From NCBI RefSeq assembly GCF_900187405.1, contig NZ_LT896716.1, forward strand, positions 2,360,001 through 2,424,000: DNA of 64,000 nucleotides. Reading direction: 5' to 3'. This stretch comes from Geobacter sp. DSM 9736. GTDB taxonomy: Bacteria > Desulfobacterota > Desulfuromonadia > Geobacterales > Geobacteraceae. Positions 1-7,536 of the stretch are shown piece by piece. Numbering within the stretch: position 1 is the first letter of the stretch; each line of letters opens with the position of its first letter. The notes below the pieces were generated by a model, which was not told the DNA's origin, searched no databases, and saw only the letters and a list, made by a program, of their open reading frames with translations. The position numbers and the translations under genes are program-made.

Positions 1-2
1 GC

Positions 3-2558
3 GAAAAACTCGCCAAGATGAAGCGGGAAATCGACGAGGCGAAACGGATGCTCAAAGAGGGGGAAAAGAACCTGGAGGATATCGAGGCGCAGCTCAAGAA
101 GTTGCGGGAGACCCTCAAACAGGGCCCGGTCCTCATGCCGGAAACACCGGCAGTCCGGGTTAAAAGCGCGCTGGAGCTGGATGCGTGGGAGCGCAACGCA
201 AAGGAGCAGCAGAGAGTGGAGGCGGCTAAGAAGGCTTTCGATTCGGCCCGCTCCGGTCTCGCTGAGGAATCAGGCAGGCTGCGCCAGTTCCCCTACATCT
301 CCCCGAAACAGCTGGTCGAATTTCTTGATGCAGCACAGAAGCAGGTCCGGGAGGGGGAGAAGGCGGCGTTCGAAGCCACACACCAGGAAGAGCACTGGGT
401 GAATACCAACTGCGGCAAGACCTACCTTCTGTACGTGAAAGTCGACGGCAGCGACTGGAAGCTTGTCGAAAGGGTGTTCGACCCGATGAAGGCGACCGAA
501 TGGGAGATGGGGAGCACCAAGGGCGTCCAAAGGCGTGCCGAGGTGCGCACCGATTCGTGCCTCGCCTCCAAAACCGTCAGTGACGAAAAACGGTTCGCGT
601 TGATGATGAACGAGCTTATGGCGAACTATCGGCAGAGGGTCGAGGGAGCGATTTCGGCGCGGCACGACAAATGGGAGAAGAAGATCGGGGCGGAGCGGAA
701 GAAGCTTTCCGGCTGGCTTGCAGGAAAGAGCGGAGGAAACCGCTTCGTTACCATCGACGAGCACCTCAATGTCCAGGCAACCGACCATGTGCGGATGAAG
801 GCTGAGCAGGGGCCTCTCATCCACGAGATAAATTCAGCACTCTTGGATGCCGTATATGACGCACCGGACGAGCAGCGGGCAGTGGCGGAACTGGAGAAGG
901 TCATACAGGATGGCCTGGCAAGGCTTGAGACAGCAGAGCCTCGTACCGTGGCGGAGATGCTGAATCGGATCGCAAGGGAGGCTACGGAAAAACAGCTGGC
1001 CCTACGCGGATCGCTGGAGGAGCTGAACGAAGCGCCGGTACAGCTTAAGCAGGCCGCGCTGCTTCTGAAGACCCTGAAGACGCTGGAAGGAGAAGGAAAC
1101 GAGGAAGCCCCCCTGACAATACGCCTCGAACGCGCGATGCCCGGCATGCAGGAGCCTGCCGCGCTGTATGAGCCGAGCAGGGCGTATGAGGAACAGTGGA
1201 TGCGGGTTCTCTCTGCAGCCGAGTTCCCCGTCTTCGCTCCCGAGACGCTAACGCAAGGGGACCCTGCCGGCATTCCCGGTGCCACTGCTCCAGCAGGGAA
1301 CTCCGGGACCTTCTTCACCACCACCCAGTCCGGAACAAGGCTGGGCTACCGGAAAACAGTCCGTCCGGAAGTCGGCGAGCTCCTGAGAAAGGAGCAGGAA
1401 CTCTCCGTGAAGCGGCTGAAGGAAATCTCCGACGACCTTTCCACACTCACCAGGCTCGTGGCCGCCCAGCGTGTCCTTACAGCCCTTGCCCCCCACTATT
1501 CATATCTCGCCGGAAAGACGCAGGTCGTAGCGGAGCAGGTTTCCCGCGGAGACTATGCTCCCTTTGGAGGAATGCTGTCGGGCCCCGGCGTCGAAGCAGC
1601 CGTCTGGCAGGTTGCCCAGGACCTGCGGCAAGCCTACGAAACCGGCGACCTGCGGGGGTTCATGCGCAATGTGGACGACGGATTCTCCTCCTCACAGTCC
1701 AGAATATCCAACGGCATGCGGCTGGAGGATTCACTGAGGGAAGACTTCTTCAACCTGCGGAACATCCAGTTCGTTCTCTGGACCAAGAACGGCTTCAGCC
1801 GGCACGAAAAGGGTGACAGGCTTTACGCCGTGCTCTCGGTCCGCTGGACACGCCGCGCCTATCTGGGAAACACGCTGAACGAATGGCTCCTGGAGCGGCG
1901 GGAGACCGATCTTTCTTTTATCCGCGAAAAAGGGGGCACCGCCTTCCGGCTCGTGGGCATAGACGGGGACGACATTTTCGGCATCTCCAGCCCGGTAACC
2001 GGAACAGCCGTCCTGGAAGAGGGAAAATTCATCCGGGACGACGGGACTGTAACGCCGCTTACGCCGTCTACTCGTGTGACAGTGGAAGGGGGAGTAACGA
2101 CAGGCTCCACTCCGCCGGCCACCCCCCCGACAAGCCCCCCTGTAAGCGGCCCTGTAACAACCCCGCCTCCGGCGACGACTCCCCCGCCGGCCACCCCGGA
2201 ACCGGTTATCGGGATCGTCAGCGGAACGGCCACCCTCGACCGCAACACCATAATGGGATGGGACTTTTCCGCCGGCCAGCTGGTTGCTTCGCCAACCGGC
2301 AACGGGGACATGTTCTACTCCGGCGGCAGTCCCGGGACTTTCAGCAACGGGGGGAGCACCTTCCTGGGCCTCGGCCCCTGCGAGCTCGACAGCTCCGCAG
2401 TACCGACAGCCGGCTATCTGCCCTCCATGACCATAGTGAACGGGATCTGTTATGCCGTGAAGGTGCACGAAGGTAATTACGCCAAGATCAAGGTCACCGG
2501 CTTCACGCCCGGAGGCCCAAGCGTAACCTTCGACTACATCTACCCCACGGAACAATAG
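3..2558 (+). CDS. Coiled-coil protein with Pro/Thr linker and C-terminal beta domain, 5' partial
   Basis: Not recognised as a named family. The frame is open to the left edge with no stop upstream of the ATG at 18, and the first residues (E-K-L-A-K-M-K-R) are already coiled-coil-like, so the gene very probably begins outside the window. Residues 1-115 are Lys/Glu-rich with heptad character. The middle (to about 680) is mixed alpha/beta. A Pro/Thr/Ser linker lies near 690-735, followed by a Gly/Ser-rich probable beta domain containing two Cys. It is followed after 36 bp by a beta-barrel gene on the same strand, so the two may act together at the cell envelope. That link is inference from position only. 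Confidence 0.6.
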   Translation, partial: EKLAKMKREIDEAKRMLKEGEKNLEDIEAQLKKLRETLKQGPVLMPETPAVRVKSALELDAWERNAKEQQRVEAAKKAFDSARSGLAEESGRLRQFPYISPKQLVEFLDAAQKQVREGEKAAFEATHQEEHWVNTNCGKTYLLYVKVDGSDWKLVERVFDPMKATEWEMGSTKGVQRRAEVRTDSCLASKTVSDEKRFALMMNELMANYRQRVEGAISARHDKWEKKIGAERKKLSGWLAGKSGGNRFVTIDEHLNVQATDHVRMKAEQGPLIHEINSALLDAVYDAPDEQRAVAELEKVIQDGLARLETAEPRTVAEMLNRIAREATEKQLALRGSLEELNEAPVQLKQAALLLKTLKTLEGEGNEEAPLTIRLERAMPGMQEPAALYEPSRAYEEQWMRVLSAAEFPVFAPETLTQGDPAGIPGATAPAGNSGTFFTTTQSGTRLGYRKTVRPEVGELLRKEQELSVKRLKEISDDLSTLTRLVAAQRVLTALAPHYSYLAGKTQVVAEQVSRGDYAPFGGMLSGPGVEAAVWQVAQDLRQAYETGDLRGFMRNVDDGFSSSQSRISNGMRLEDSLREDFFNLRNIQFVLWTKNGFSRHEKGDRLYAVLSVRWTRRAYLGNTLNEWLLERRETDLSFIREKGGTAFRLVGIDGDDIFGISSPVTGTAVLEEGKFIRDDGTVTPLTPSTRVTVEGGVTTGSTPPATPPTSPPVSGPVTTPPPATTPPPATPEPVIGIVSGTATLDRNTIMGWDFSAGQLVASPTGNGDMFYSGGSPGTFSNGGSTFLGLGPCELDSSAVPTAGYLPSMTIVNGICYAVKVHEGNYAKIKVTGFTPGGPSVTFDYIYPTEQ

Positions 2559-2594
2559 GAGCTGACAGGGCTACAGCCTGTAAGGGATCAGACT

Positions 2595-4253
2595 ATGAAC
2601 GGACTTACACTCGTTGCGCTTCTTGCAGCCTTTGCAGCACTCGATATCGCCCCGGCTCATGCCGAAGAGCCGCCCAAGCTGACTGTGAGCGATCAGGTGA
2701 ACTTCAGCCTGGACCAGACGTTCTACACCCAGAGCGTCTCCGGAAACCGGGACATGTCTTCTCTCGACACCGGCGGCCAGTATCTCTCTCTCATCGATTT
2801 CTCGGGTCGAAAATACCTGAGCGATGGGGCCCTCCTGGAGCTTTCCTCCAATATTCGGGGAGCAAGCGACCCGCAGATCTCTCCCCGGCACAGGGATGAG
2901 CCGGAGATACTGCGGATAGTAGGGCGATACGTGAAACCGCACGTCCTCGATGTCAGCATCGGGGACATCTACCCCCGCTACAACTCGTACGCCCTGATCC
3001 GTTCACTTGAAGGGGGAACGGCCACCCTCTGGTTCCTCGACAGGCCGAACCATGGTGGGCTGTTGAATACCGTATCCGCCAACGCAACGCTGGCAAGAGT
3101 TCATCGCCACGAGGACAGCTCCCGCTTTAACCGCTACGCCGGTGCACTTCGTGCCGAGGCGGGCGCACACGGCAAATGGAACCTTGCTGCAAGCGCCGTT
3201 CATACATGGGATGACAGGGGGAGCAACGGAAACCTGCAACTCGCGGCCATCGACAACTGGGTGGGCAGCCTCCATCATATCGTAAACGACGTATCGGTCG
3301 GCAGGTTCAGGTACATGACGCTGGAAAACGAGCTTGCGTGGTCGTGGCACGAGGAAGGCTCACGCTCCTCGGCCGAAACGGGAAAAACCGACTACGCATG
3401 GAAGAGCAACATCGCCGGACGTTTCATGGCTGCCCGGTGGGGGCTATCTTACGAGCAGGTCGGCCCCGATTTCGTAAGCAGCGTCGGCGCTGCCCCTGCG
3501 GACCAGGCCTTGTTCAATGCCTCCACCCGGGTCCCCGTTACGCGCTGGCTCAACACCAACGCCACGTACAGTCACTACCACAACAACCTTGATGGGCGGC
3601 TTTCGGCAACGACGAGGACTCAGTCGCCAGCCATTACCTTGGATTTCCATTCGCTCCCGGTGAAGTTCCTCCCCATCCCGGAGTGGCACAACCTGAGCTT
3701 CTTGGTAGGCTTCAATGCAAGGGACACCGAGACATCGGACGAGGCCACTGACTGGCAGCGCTACATATGGAGCCTGGGGGGAAACTATCGACTTAGAAAT
3801 ATGAACATGGGGCTTACGCAGGCCTTCACCATCCACGATGATGATACCGCAGCCAACGCCGATTATCGTGAATCAGCAACCACGGCACTTCTGGGGGTGA
3901 GAGATATCCCGGTAGCGGCATGGCTCAGGTCCTCGGTAAATCTTACCGCGAGCTATACAGGGCAGACATTCGGGGGGAAGACGGATGACTACTGGGTTTA
4001 CGGCTTAGGGCTGTCCGGAGCCGTATGGAAGCGGAATACATTCATCATCGCCTACAATCTCCGGGACATCAACAAGACTACCGTCGACAGCGCCAACTAC
4101 ACCGCCAACCTCTTCAGGAGCGAGTGGACATACCAGCTGCTGAAAGGAACCACCGGGTCTCTGCGCTACACGCTGCGGGACAACCAGTACTCCCAGGTCG
4201 TCCGCAATTACAGGGAAGATCTTCTTGAACTCAATTTCAGGATGATCTTTTAG
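2595..4253 (+). CDS. Putative outer-membrane beta-barrel protein
   Basis: A 552-residue protein with a signal peptide (hydrophobic stretch ending at A-H-A near residue 23). The rest alternates polar and aromatic residues as in transmembrane beta-strands and ends in Phe, the usual C-terminal signature for BAM-dependent insertion. No specific porin family was recognised. It follows the coiled-coil gene by 36 bp and probably shares its transcript. The ribosome binding site is weak (AAGGGATC). It converges with hgcB, whose stop is 20 bp away. A porin or surface-scaffold role is possible, but nothing in the sequence shows a substrate. Confidence 0.7.
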   Translation: MNGLTLVALLAAFAALDIAPAHAEEPPKLTVSDQVNFSLDQTFYTQSVSGNRDMSSLDTGGQYLSLIDFSGRKYLSDGALLELSSNIRGASDPQISPRHRDEPEILRIVGRYVKPHVLDVSIGDIYPRYNSYALIRSLEGGTATLWFLDRPNHGGLLNTVSANATLARVHRHEDSSRFNRYAGALRAEAGAHGKWNLAASAVHTWDDRGSNGNLQLAAIDNWVGSLHHIVNDVSVGRFRYMTLENELAWSWHEEGSRSSAETGKTDYAWKSNIAGRFMAARWGLSYEQVGPDFVSSVGAAPADQALFNASTRVPVTRWLNTNATYSHYHNNLDGRLSATTRTQSPAITLDFHSLPVKFLPIPEWHNLSFLVGFNARDTETSDEATDWQRYIWSLGGNYRLRNMNMGLTQAFTIHDDDTAANADYRESATTALLGVRDIPVAAWLRSSVNLTASYTGQTFGGKTDDYWVYGLGLSGAVWKRNTFIIAYNLRDINKTTVDSANYTANLFRSEWTYQLLKGTTGSLRYTLRDNQYSQVVRNYREDLLELNFRMIF

Positions 4254-4273
4254 GAGGTTGTCCTAATAGCGGT

Positions 4274-4564
4274 TCAGGAACAGCAGCCTCCGCCAGGAAT
4301 ACGCAGTTTCCGTTCCTGCAGCCACTCATTGATGAGTCCGGACGCGCAGCCGACCCCGGCATCGACGGTGATGGCATTGACGGGGCAGTTACGGGCACAG
4401 GCGCCGCATTCCATGCAGGCGTCCCTGTCCGCGACAGCCGCTTTCTTTTCGGAAAGCCGGAAAACCTGGTGGGGGCAGACCTCGATGCAGCGTCCGCAGC
4501 CGATGCACAACGGTTCCCGCAGTTCCAGGGTGGTTGCGTCTTTCAGGTAGCGATACCCTTTCAC
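4274..4564 (-). CDS. hgcB: HgcB, mercury methylation ferredoxin
   Basis: A 96-residue 2[4Fe-4S] ferredoxin. HgcB is known to reduce the HgcA corrinoid and pass Hg(II) to it. Two cluster motifs are visible, C20-IGCGRC-IEVCP and C50-MECGAC-ARNCP, together with Cys73 and a vicinal pair Cys94-Cys95 at the C terminus. Those are the positions known as functionally important in the Desulfovibrio ND132 protein. The GTG at 4564 is chosen because AAGGAG sits 6 bases upstream and because it reproduces the family numbering. A longer frame from ATG 4594 would add 10 residues. The GTG overlaps the stop of a short upstream frame (GTGA), suggesting translational coupling. Confidence 0.92.
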   Translation of the reverse strand: MKGYRYLKDATTLELREPLCIGCGRCIEVCPHQVFRLSEKKAAVADRDACMECGACARNCPVNAITVDAGVGCASGLINEWLQERKLRIPGGGCCS

Positions 4565-4758
4565 GTCCTTCTCCTTTCTGAATCCGTGAGCCATGGGTGC
4601 TCGCTGGAGCGGATATGCCGGGGACAGCCGCCGGAACGGAGTTCCCCTCCGCCTGCGGCGTAAACCGTCGCTGAGAACCTTCGCACCTTCAAGACCGCAA
4701 AGGCAGAGGCACGCGGCGGAAGTGAGTTCCCATCGCTCGCAGATTCAAGCCATTTCAT
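4561..4758 (-). CDS. Small frame linking hgcA and hgcB, doubtful
   Basis: A 65-codon frame whose ATG overlaps the hgcA stop (ATGA) and whose TGA overlaps the hgcB GTG (GTGA). If translated it would couple the two genes across an otherwise 190-bp gap. Its product is Arg/Ser/Gly-rich with no recognised domain. The DNA carries two similar GGAACTC...TTCCG.CGGC blocks, so it could equally be an inserted repeat or an untranslated spacer. It has no ribosome binding site of its own beyond coupling. The double overlap is seen in the sequence. Whether a protein is made is not known. Confidence 0.3.
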   Translation of the reverse strand: MKWLESASDGNSLPPRASAFAVLKVRRFSATVYAAGGGELRSGGCPRHIRSSEHPWLTDSERRRT

Positions 4759-5912
4759 GACAAAAACTTCGCCGCCACGATCATGATGCCTGCCGCCGCA
4801 ATTGCCAGCCCCATCACGGGCAAAGCTGCCCGCATTTCCCTTTTGACCCCGGTCCGGGAGGTATAGGGGGTGCATCCGGTAAAGTTGAGGGTATAGAAGG
4901 CGCTGACTGCCGGCAACGCAACGAAAGCCGCGATGGTCGACAGCACGCTCCATTCCGCTCCCCCGCCGATGAGATACCACGCTGCGCTCCAGCCCACTCC
5001 CACCACCGCCCCCTTGACGGAGAAGCTTCTTCCCGGCAGCCACGGCAGGAGTATCGGCCCCGCCGCAACGCCTGCCAGCATCGCACCGAAGTAGGCTGCG
5101 GCCGACTTCGCCCCGGCCACAACGCCACCCAAAAGGGTCCCCAGGAGAAACAGGCAGAGCATGATGAGGAGCGTCGGTTTCAGGGCAAGAACCACTTCCA
5201 CCGGCACCAGGACCGCCCGTTCCCGCAAGGAGAAGGTCATCTCCCGCATTTCAGGAGTGGTAGCCATTCCGTTGTCGAGAAACGATGGAAGATCGGCTGC
5301 CCGTATCGTGGCGTACTGGACGGAGAATCCCGTTTGGCGCGCAACCTCGTGAGCCGCCACCCCCGGCGCCCCAAGGATCGGAAGCAACAGCCGCCGATGG
5401 GCCACAACCCGGGCAAGCCCCGCCGCCTTGATCCGCCTCACCAGCTCTTCGGTGCCGAAGGATCCCTTCCCCGCCGCGCACCAGACATTGATCCCGTAAG
5501 TCTCGAGGACGAGAAGCCAGATATTCCGCCCAGCCAGTGCGGAACGGACAATGTCATAGCTCATCTTGTAGTTTGCAGTCACCACCACCGGGTCTTCGGC
5601 AGAGGGTTTACCGAGCGCATAGAGGCCGGGGGGGACCATGTAACTCATCCGGCCGATCCCCCAGCGAGCCTTGCAGGCCCCGAGACGGTCGGCAAAGCCG
5701 AGCTCGGTGGAGACACGCGGCACGCGTCCTGCCGGCGTTTCGAGCCACTCATGGAACCCCGGCACTTTTTCCGTTATCACTCCGCCGCCGGCGGAGACGG
5801 GGGGGCCTCAGCAGGGAGGCTTGTCGGGAGCGCCCGATGTGGCGCCGCCGCACGAGGCGAGAGCAGCCTTGGCATCGGCTGACTTGACCGTCTTTATTTC
5901 CTTGATCTTCAT
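4755..5912 (-). CDS. hgcA: HgcA, mercury-methylating corrinoid protein, probable selenoprotein with in-frame TGA (Sec35)
   Basis: HgcA transfers a methyl group from its corrinoid to Hg(II). The cap-helix motif G-I-NVWCAAGK is present (Cys145 in this numbering), followed by the corrinoid domain and about five membrane helices, ending with the family-like NFTGCTPYTS segment. The minimal frame starts at GTG 5780 without a ribosome binding site. Upstream, the same frame runs through one TGA (5808-5810) back to ATG 5912, preceded by GGGGGAGG at 6-base spacing. The upstream part holds Cys21 and Cys34, and the TGA would give a Cys34-Sec35-G-P-P sequence. A 7-bp hairpin with GGC loop begins 11 nt after the TGA. 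Read this way the protein has 385 residues. The alternative is a 34-codon leader peptide plus a GTG-started HgcA at 4755-5780. Confidence 0.88.
5771..5807 (-). promoter_or_regulatory. Candidate bacterial SECIS hairpin
   Basis: Immediately 3' of the in-frame TGA (5808-5810) come 11 nt, then stem CTCCGCC (5790-5796), loop GGC (5787-5789) and stem GGCGGAG (5780-5786). A lower CCGT/ACGG pairing sits around a TGATA bulge. The apical loop starts 18 nt after the TGA and opens with G. The published bacterial SECIS model asks for a 16-37 nt distance, a 3-14 nt loop and a G among the first loop bases, so this fits. High GC content makes some hairpin likely by chance, and the placement and loop are the informative parts. 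Confidence 0.6.
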
Positions 5913-5931
5913 GACCTGCCTCCCCCGCCAG

Positions 5932-6396
5932 TTACTTGCAACATGCAACGTTATCCTCACATGCGGCCCGCGCCAGTGCACCGTTCAGAAGCTCCAGCGA
6001 CCTCGCCACGGTCTCGCGCTCGAAAACCGTCATCGAGGCGAATATCTTCTCGATCCTCTCGAGCATGTAGCGGTCGATGCGAGCCATGACCTCTTCTCCC
6101 GCAGTCGTCAGCCGCAACAGGCTTACTCGCCTGTCATCCGGCGAAATTTGCCTCTCTACGAGCCCCTTCGCCTCGATGCTTTTGGCCTGACGGCTGAACG
6201 TGGTTATATCCATTCCCAGCTCCTCGGCCACCTGCTGCATGGAGGGGTTACCGGCCCTCCTGATCTCGAACAGGATATGGCCCTGGACAAGGGAGACCTG
6301 CTCTCCGCAGCACTCTTCACAGCAGGAGGCGTTCAACAGCCCGAACCTGCGGACGAACAGCTGCAACTCCTCACGAACCGAACGTATGGTTTCCAT
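5932..6396 (-). CDS. MarR-family regulator with Cys clusters, first gene of the hgcAB operon
   Basis: A 154-residue winged-helix protein. The helix-turn-helix region is M-Q-Q-V-A-E-E-L-G-M-D-I-T-T-F-S-R-Q, followed by a wing with S-P-D-D-R-R-V, typical of MarR. Unusually it has a SCCEECC cluster near residues 24-30 and an A-C-E-D-N-V-A-C-C-K C terminus, which could bind a thiophilic ion such as Hg, As or Cd. The stop lies 19 bp before the hgcA ATG, and the hgcA ribosome binding site sits in that gap, so the genes are almost certainly co-transcribed. Metal sensing and control of hgcAB are inferences. An ArsR-type regulator next to hgcAB is known in other mercury methylators. Confidence 0.85.
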   Translation of the reverse strand: METIRSVREELQLFVRRFGLLNASCCEECCGEQVSLVQGHILFEIRRAGNPSMQQVAEELGMDITTFSRQAKSIEAKGLVERQISPDDRRVSLLRLTTAGEEVMARIDRYMLERIEKIFASMTVFERETVARSLELLNGALARAACEDNVACCK

Positions 6397-6440
6397 GAAA
6401 AGAGGGTACTTGATTTACTTGAGCATTGCAAGCAAATGAT
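6397..6440 (-). promoter_or_regulatory. Repeats upstream of the marR-hgcAB operon, possible operator
   Basis: Within 45 bp upstream of the regulator start are two direct copies of TACTTGA (6407-6413 and 6416-6422 on the plus strand, 9 bp apart) and an imperfect palindrome CATTGCAAGCAAATG (6424-6438). Such repeats beside an autoregulated MarR gene are often its operator. No promoter elements could be assigned with confidence. Confidence 0.3.
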
Positions 6441-6522
6441 GGAACGCATGGGACGAGCAGACAGCTCAATGCGCTGAAGGGGAGGAAACTGGTGGATGGA
6501 GCGAGTTCGGCCAATCAAGAAA

Positions 6523-7134
6523 TCACGCCATCGGCTGCCTGACGACCGTCTTCCACTTTTCCGGCGCCGCTCGCCGGATATCGCTCAGATAAATCTCGTG
6601 GTGCTTGCCCGTCCTGCGGCTGCCGTTTTCTTCTATGAACGCGTGAACCTTTTCGATGGTTGGCCCTTCTTCCGAGAAAGGCCCGATGTGCATTATCTGT
6701 GCGGCCTTTCCTTCCCTGAAGGGCTCGAATCTAACCAGCGACAGCGAAACAAGCTTCTTTTTCCTCTCCACCTCTTTCGTTGCTTCTTGAACCGTTGCCG
6801 GAGCTATTAAATCCGGCTGCATGATCATCAAGGTCCATTTCCAGGCATCCTTGTTTCCCGTGGTGAACGCGGACATGTCATCGGACCACCAGAGCCCTTG
6901 AAGCGGCATCACGCCGTAATCGATACTCTTCGGTCCTTTCTTGATCATGAACTTAAGCGTGTATGAAAGGGAAAAAAGCGCTTCGATTGCATCGCTGAAT
7001 GCTTTCGAGGTGTTGGGATCACCCTCGCCGTCGACCATGAGGAAGTTCATCTGCGGAACATCAACAATCTCGACTTTTTGTGCAGAGGGTGAATAGAGGT
7101 GCTTAAGCTGCTTCTTGTAGTCTATCTTTTCCAT
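6523..7134 (-). CDS. GyrI-like small-molecule-binding domain protein
   Basis: A 203-residue protein that reads as a GyrI/SbmC-like stand-alone effector-binding domain. It has the N-terminal V-E-I-V-D-V-P-Q-M-N-F-L strand, an F-S-D-A-I-E-A-L-F helix, the central P-L-Q-G-L-W-W segment, and a C-terminal I-M-H-I-G-P-F-S-E-E-G-P-T motif with H-E-I-Y-L-S-D-I-R-R. Such proteins bind hydrophobic or cationic small molecules in the cytoplasm, and some act as lactonase-like hydrolases. The ribosome binding site is AGGAGAGGACA just before ATG 7134. It is monocistronic and transcribed away from the AT-rich island to its right. Confidence 0.8.
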   Translation of the reverse strand: MEKIDYKKQLKHLYSPSAQKVEIVDVPQMNFLMVDGEGDPNTSKAFSDAIEALFSLSYTLKFMIKKGPKSIDYGVMPLQGLWWSDDMSAFTTGNKDAWKWTLMIMQPDLIAPATVQEATKEVERKKKLVSLSLVRFEPFREGKAAQIMHIGPFSEEGPTIEKVHAFIEENGSRRTGKHHEIYLSDIRRAAPEKWKTVVRQPMA

Positions 7135-7536
7135 TGTCCTCTCCTACTAGATGCAGTTCCTGATCGACCGGTACTTTCCAGGCAGGGATGGTGGAAACGC
7201 TCACCGGGATTTTTTCACTGGTCCTGAACGAGGCTCGAAGAGTCTAATTACCACACATTAGATATTTTTTCCAATTGATAGGGCTTAACCTGCGTGATAT
7301 TCTGCCGCACTGGCTGAACAGGGGAAGCAGAGTCCGGAGGGTCATTGATATGCGGGGAAACAGGGGAAGTGCTATGTATCTTGCACCTCGAACTTGGAAT
7401 TCCAGATATTACCGATACAAGGAACTTCATAGAAGCCTTATATTGGGCATAGATAACTTATATAGGTAATTGATATCTCATATAGGGAAACCTGCTAATA
7501 GCGAGTTGAAACCATAATATTGAACATGGAGGCATC
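7135..7536. other. AT-rich intergenic region, left edge of a probable island
   Basis: No convincing gene is seen. Base composition drops sharply from about 7230 onward and stays low to about 10030, unlike the GC-rich flanks. Short repeated ATATAGG-like words occur near 7460-7490, and a good GGAGG ribosome binding site precedes the ATG at 7537. The two short frames here lack ribosome binding sites and look like chance. Confidence 0.5.

Noticed and set aside
4561-5043. 160-codon minus-strand frame over the end of hgcA
   Set aside because: It overlaps hgcA in another frame, and hgcA has clear family motifs. It is a shadow.
4755-5780. HgcA starting at GTG 5780 as the full gene
   Set aside because: No ribosome binding site precedes it, while ATG 5912 in the same frame has a strong one and only a single TGA intervenes. 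Kept as the fallback reading.
5808-5912. hgcA as a frameshifted or nonsense pseudogene
   Set aside because: The rest of the protein is intact with all motifs, the frame does not change across the TGA, and hgcB and the regulator are intact.
7248-7469. Short frames on both strands in the AT-rich gap
   Set aside because: No ribosome binding sites and no recognisable sequence.
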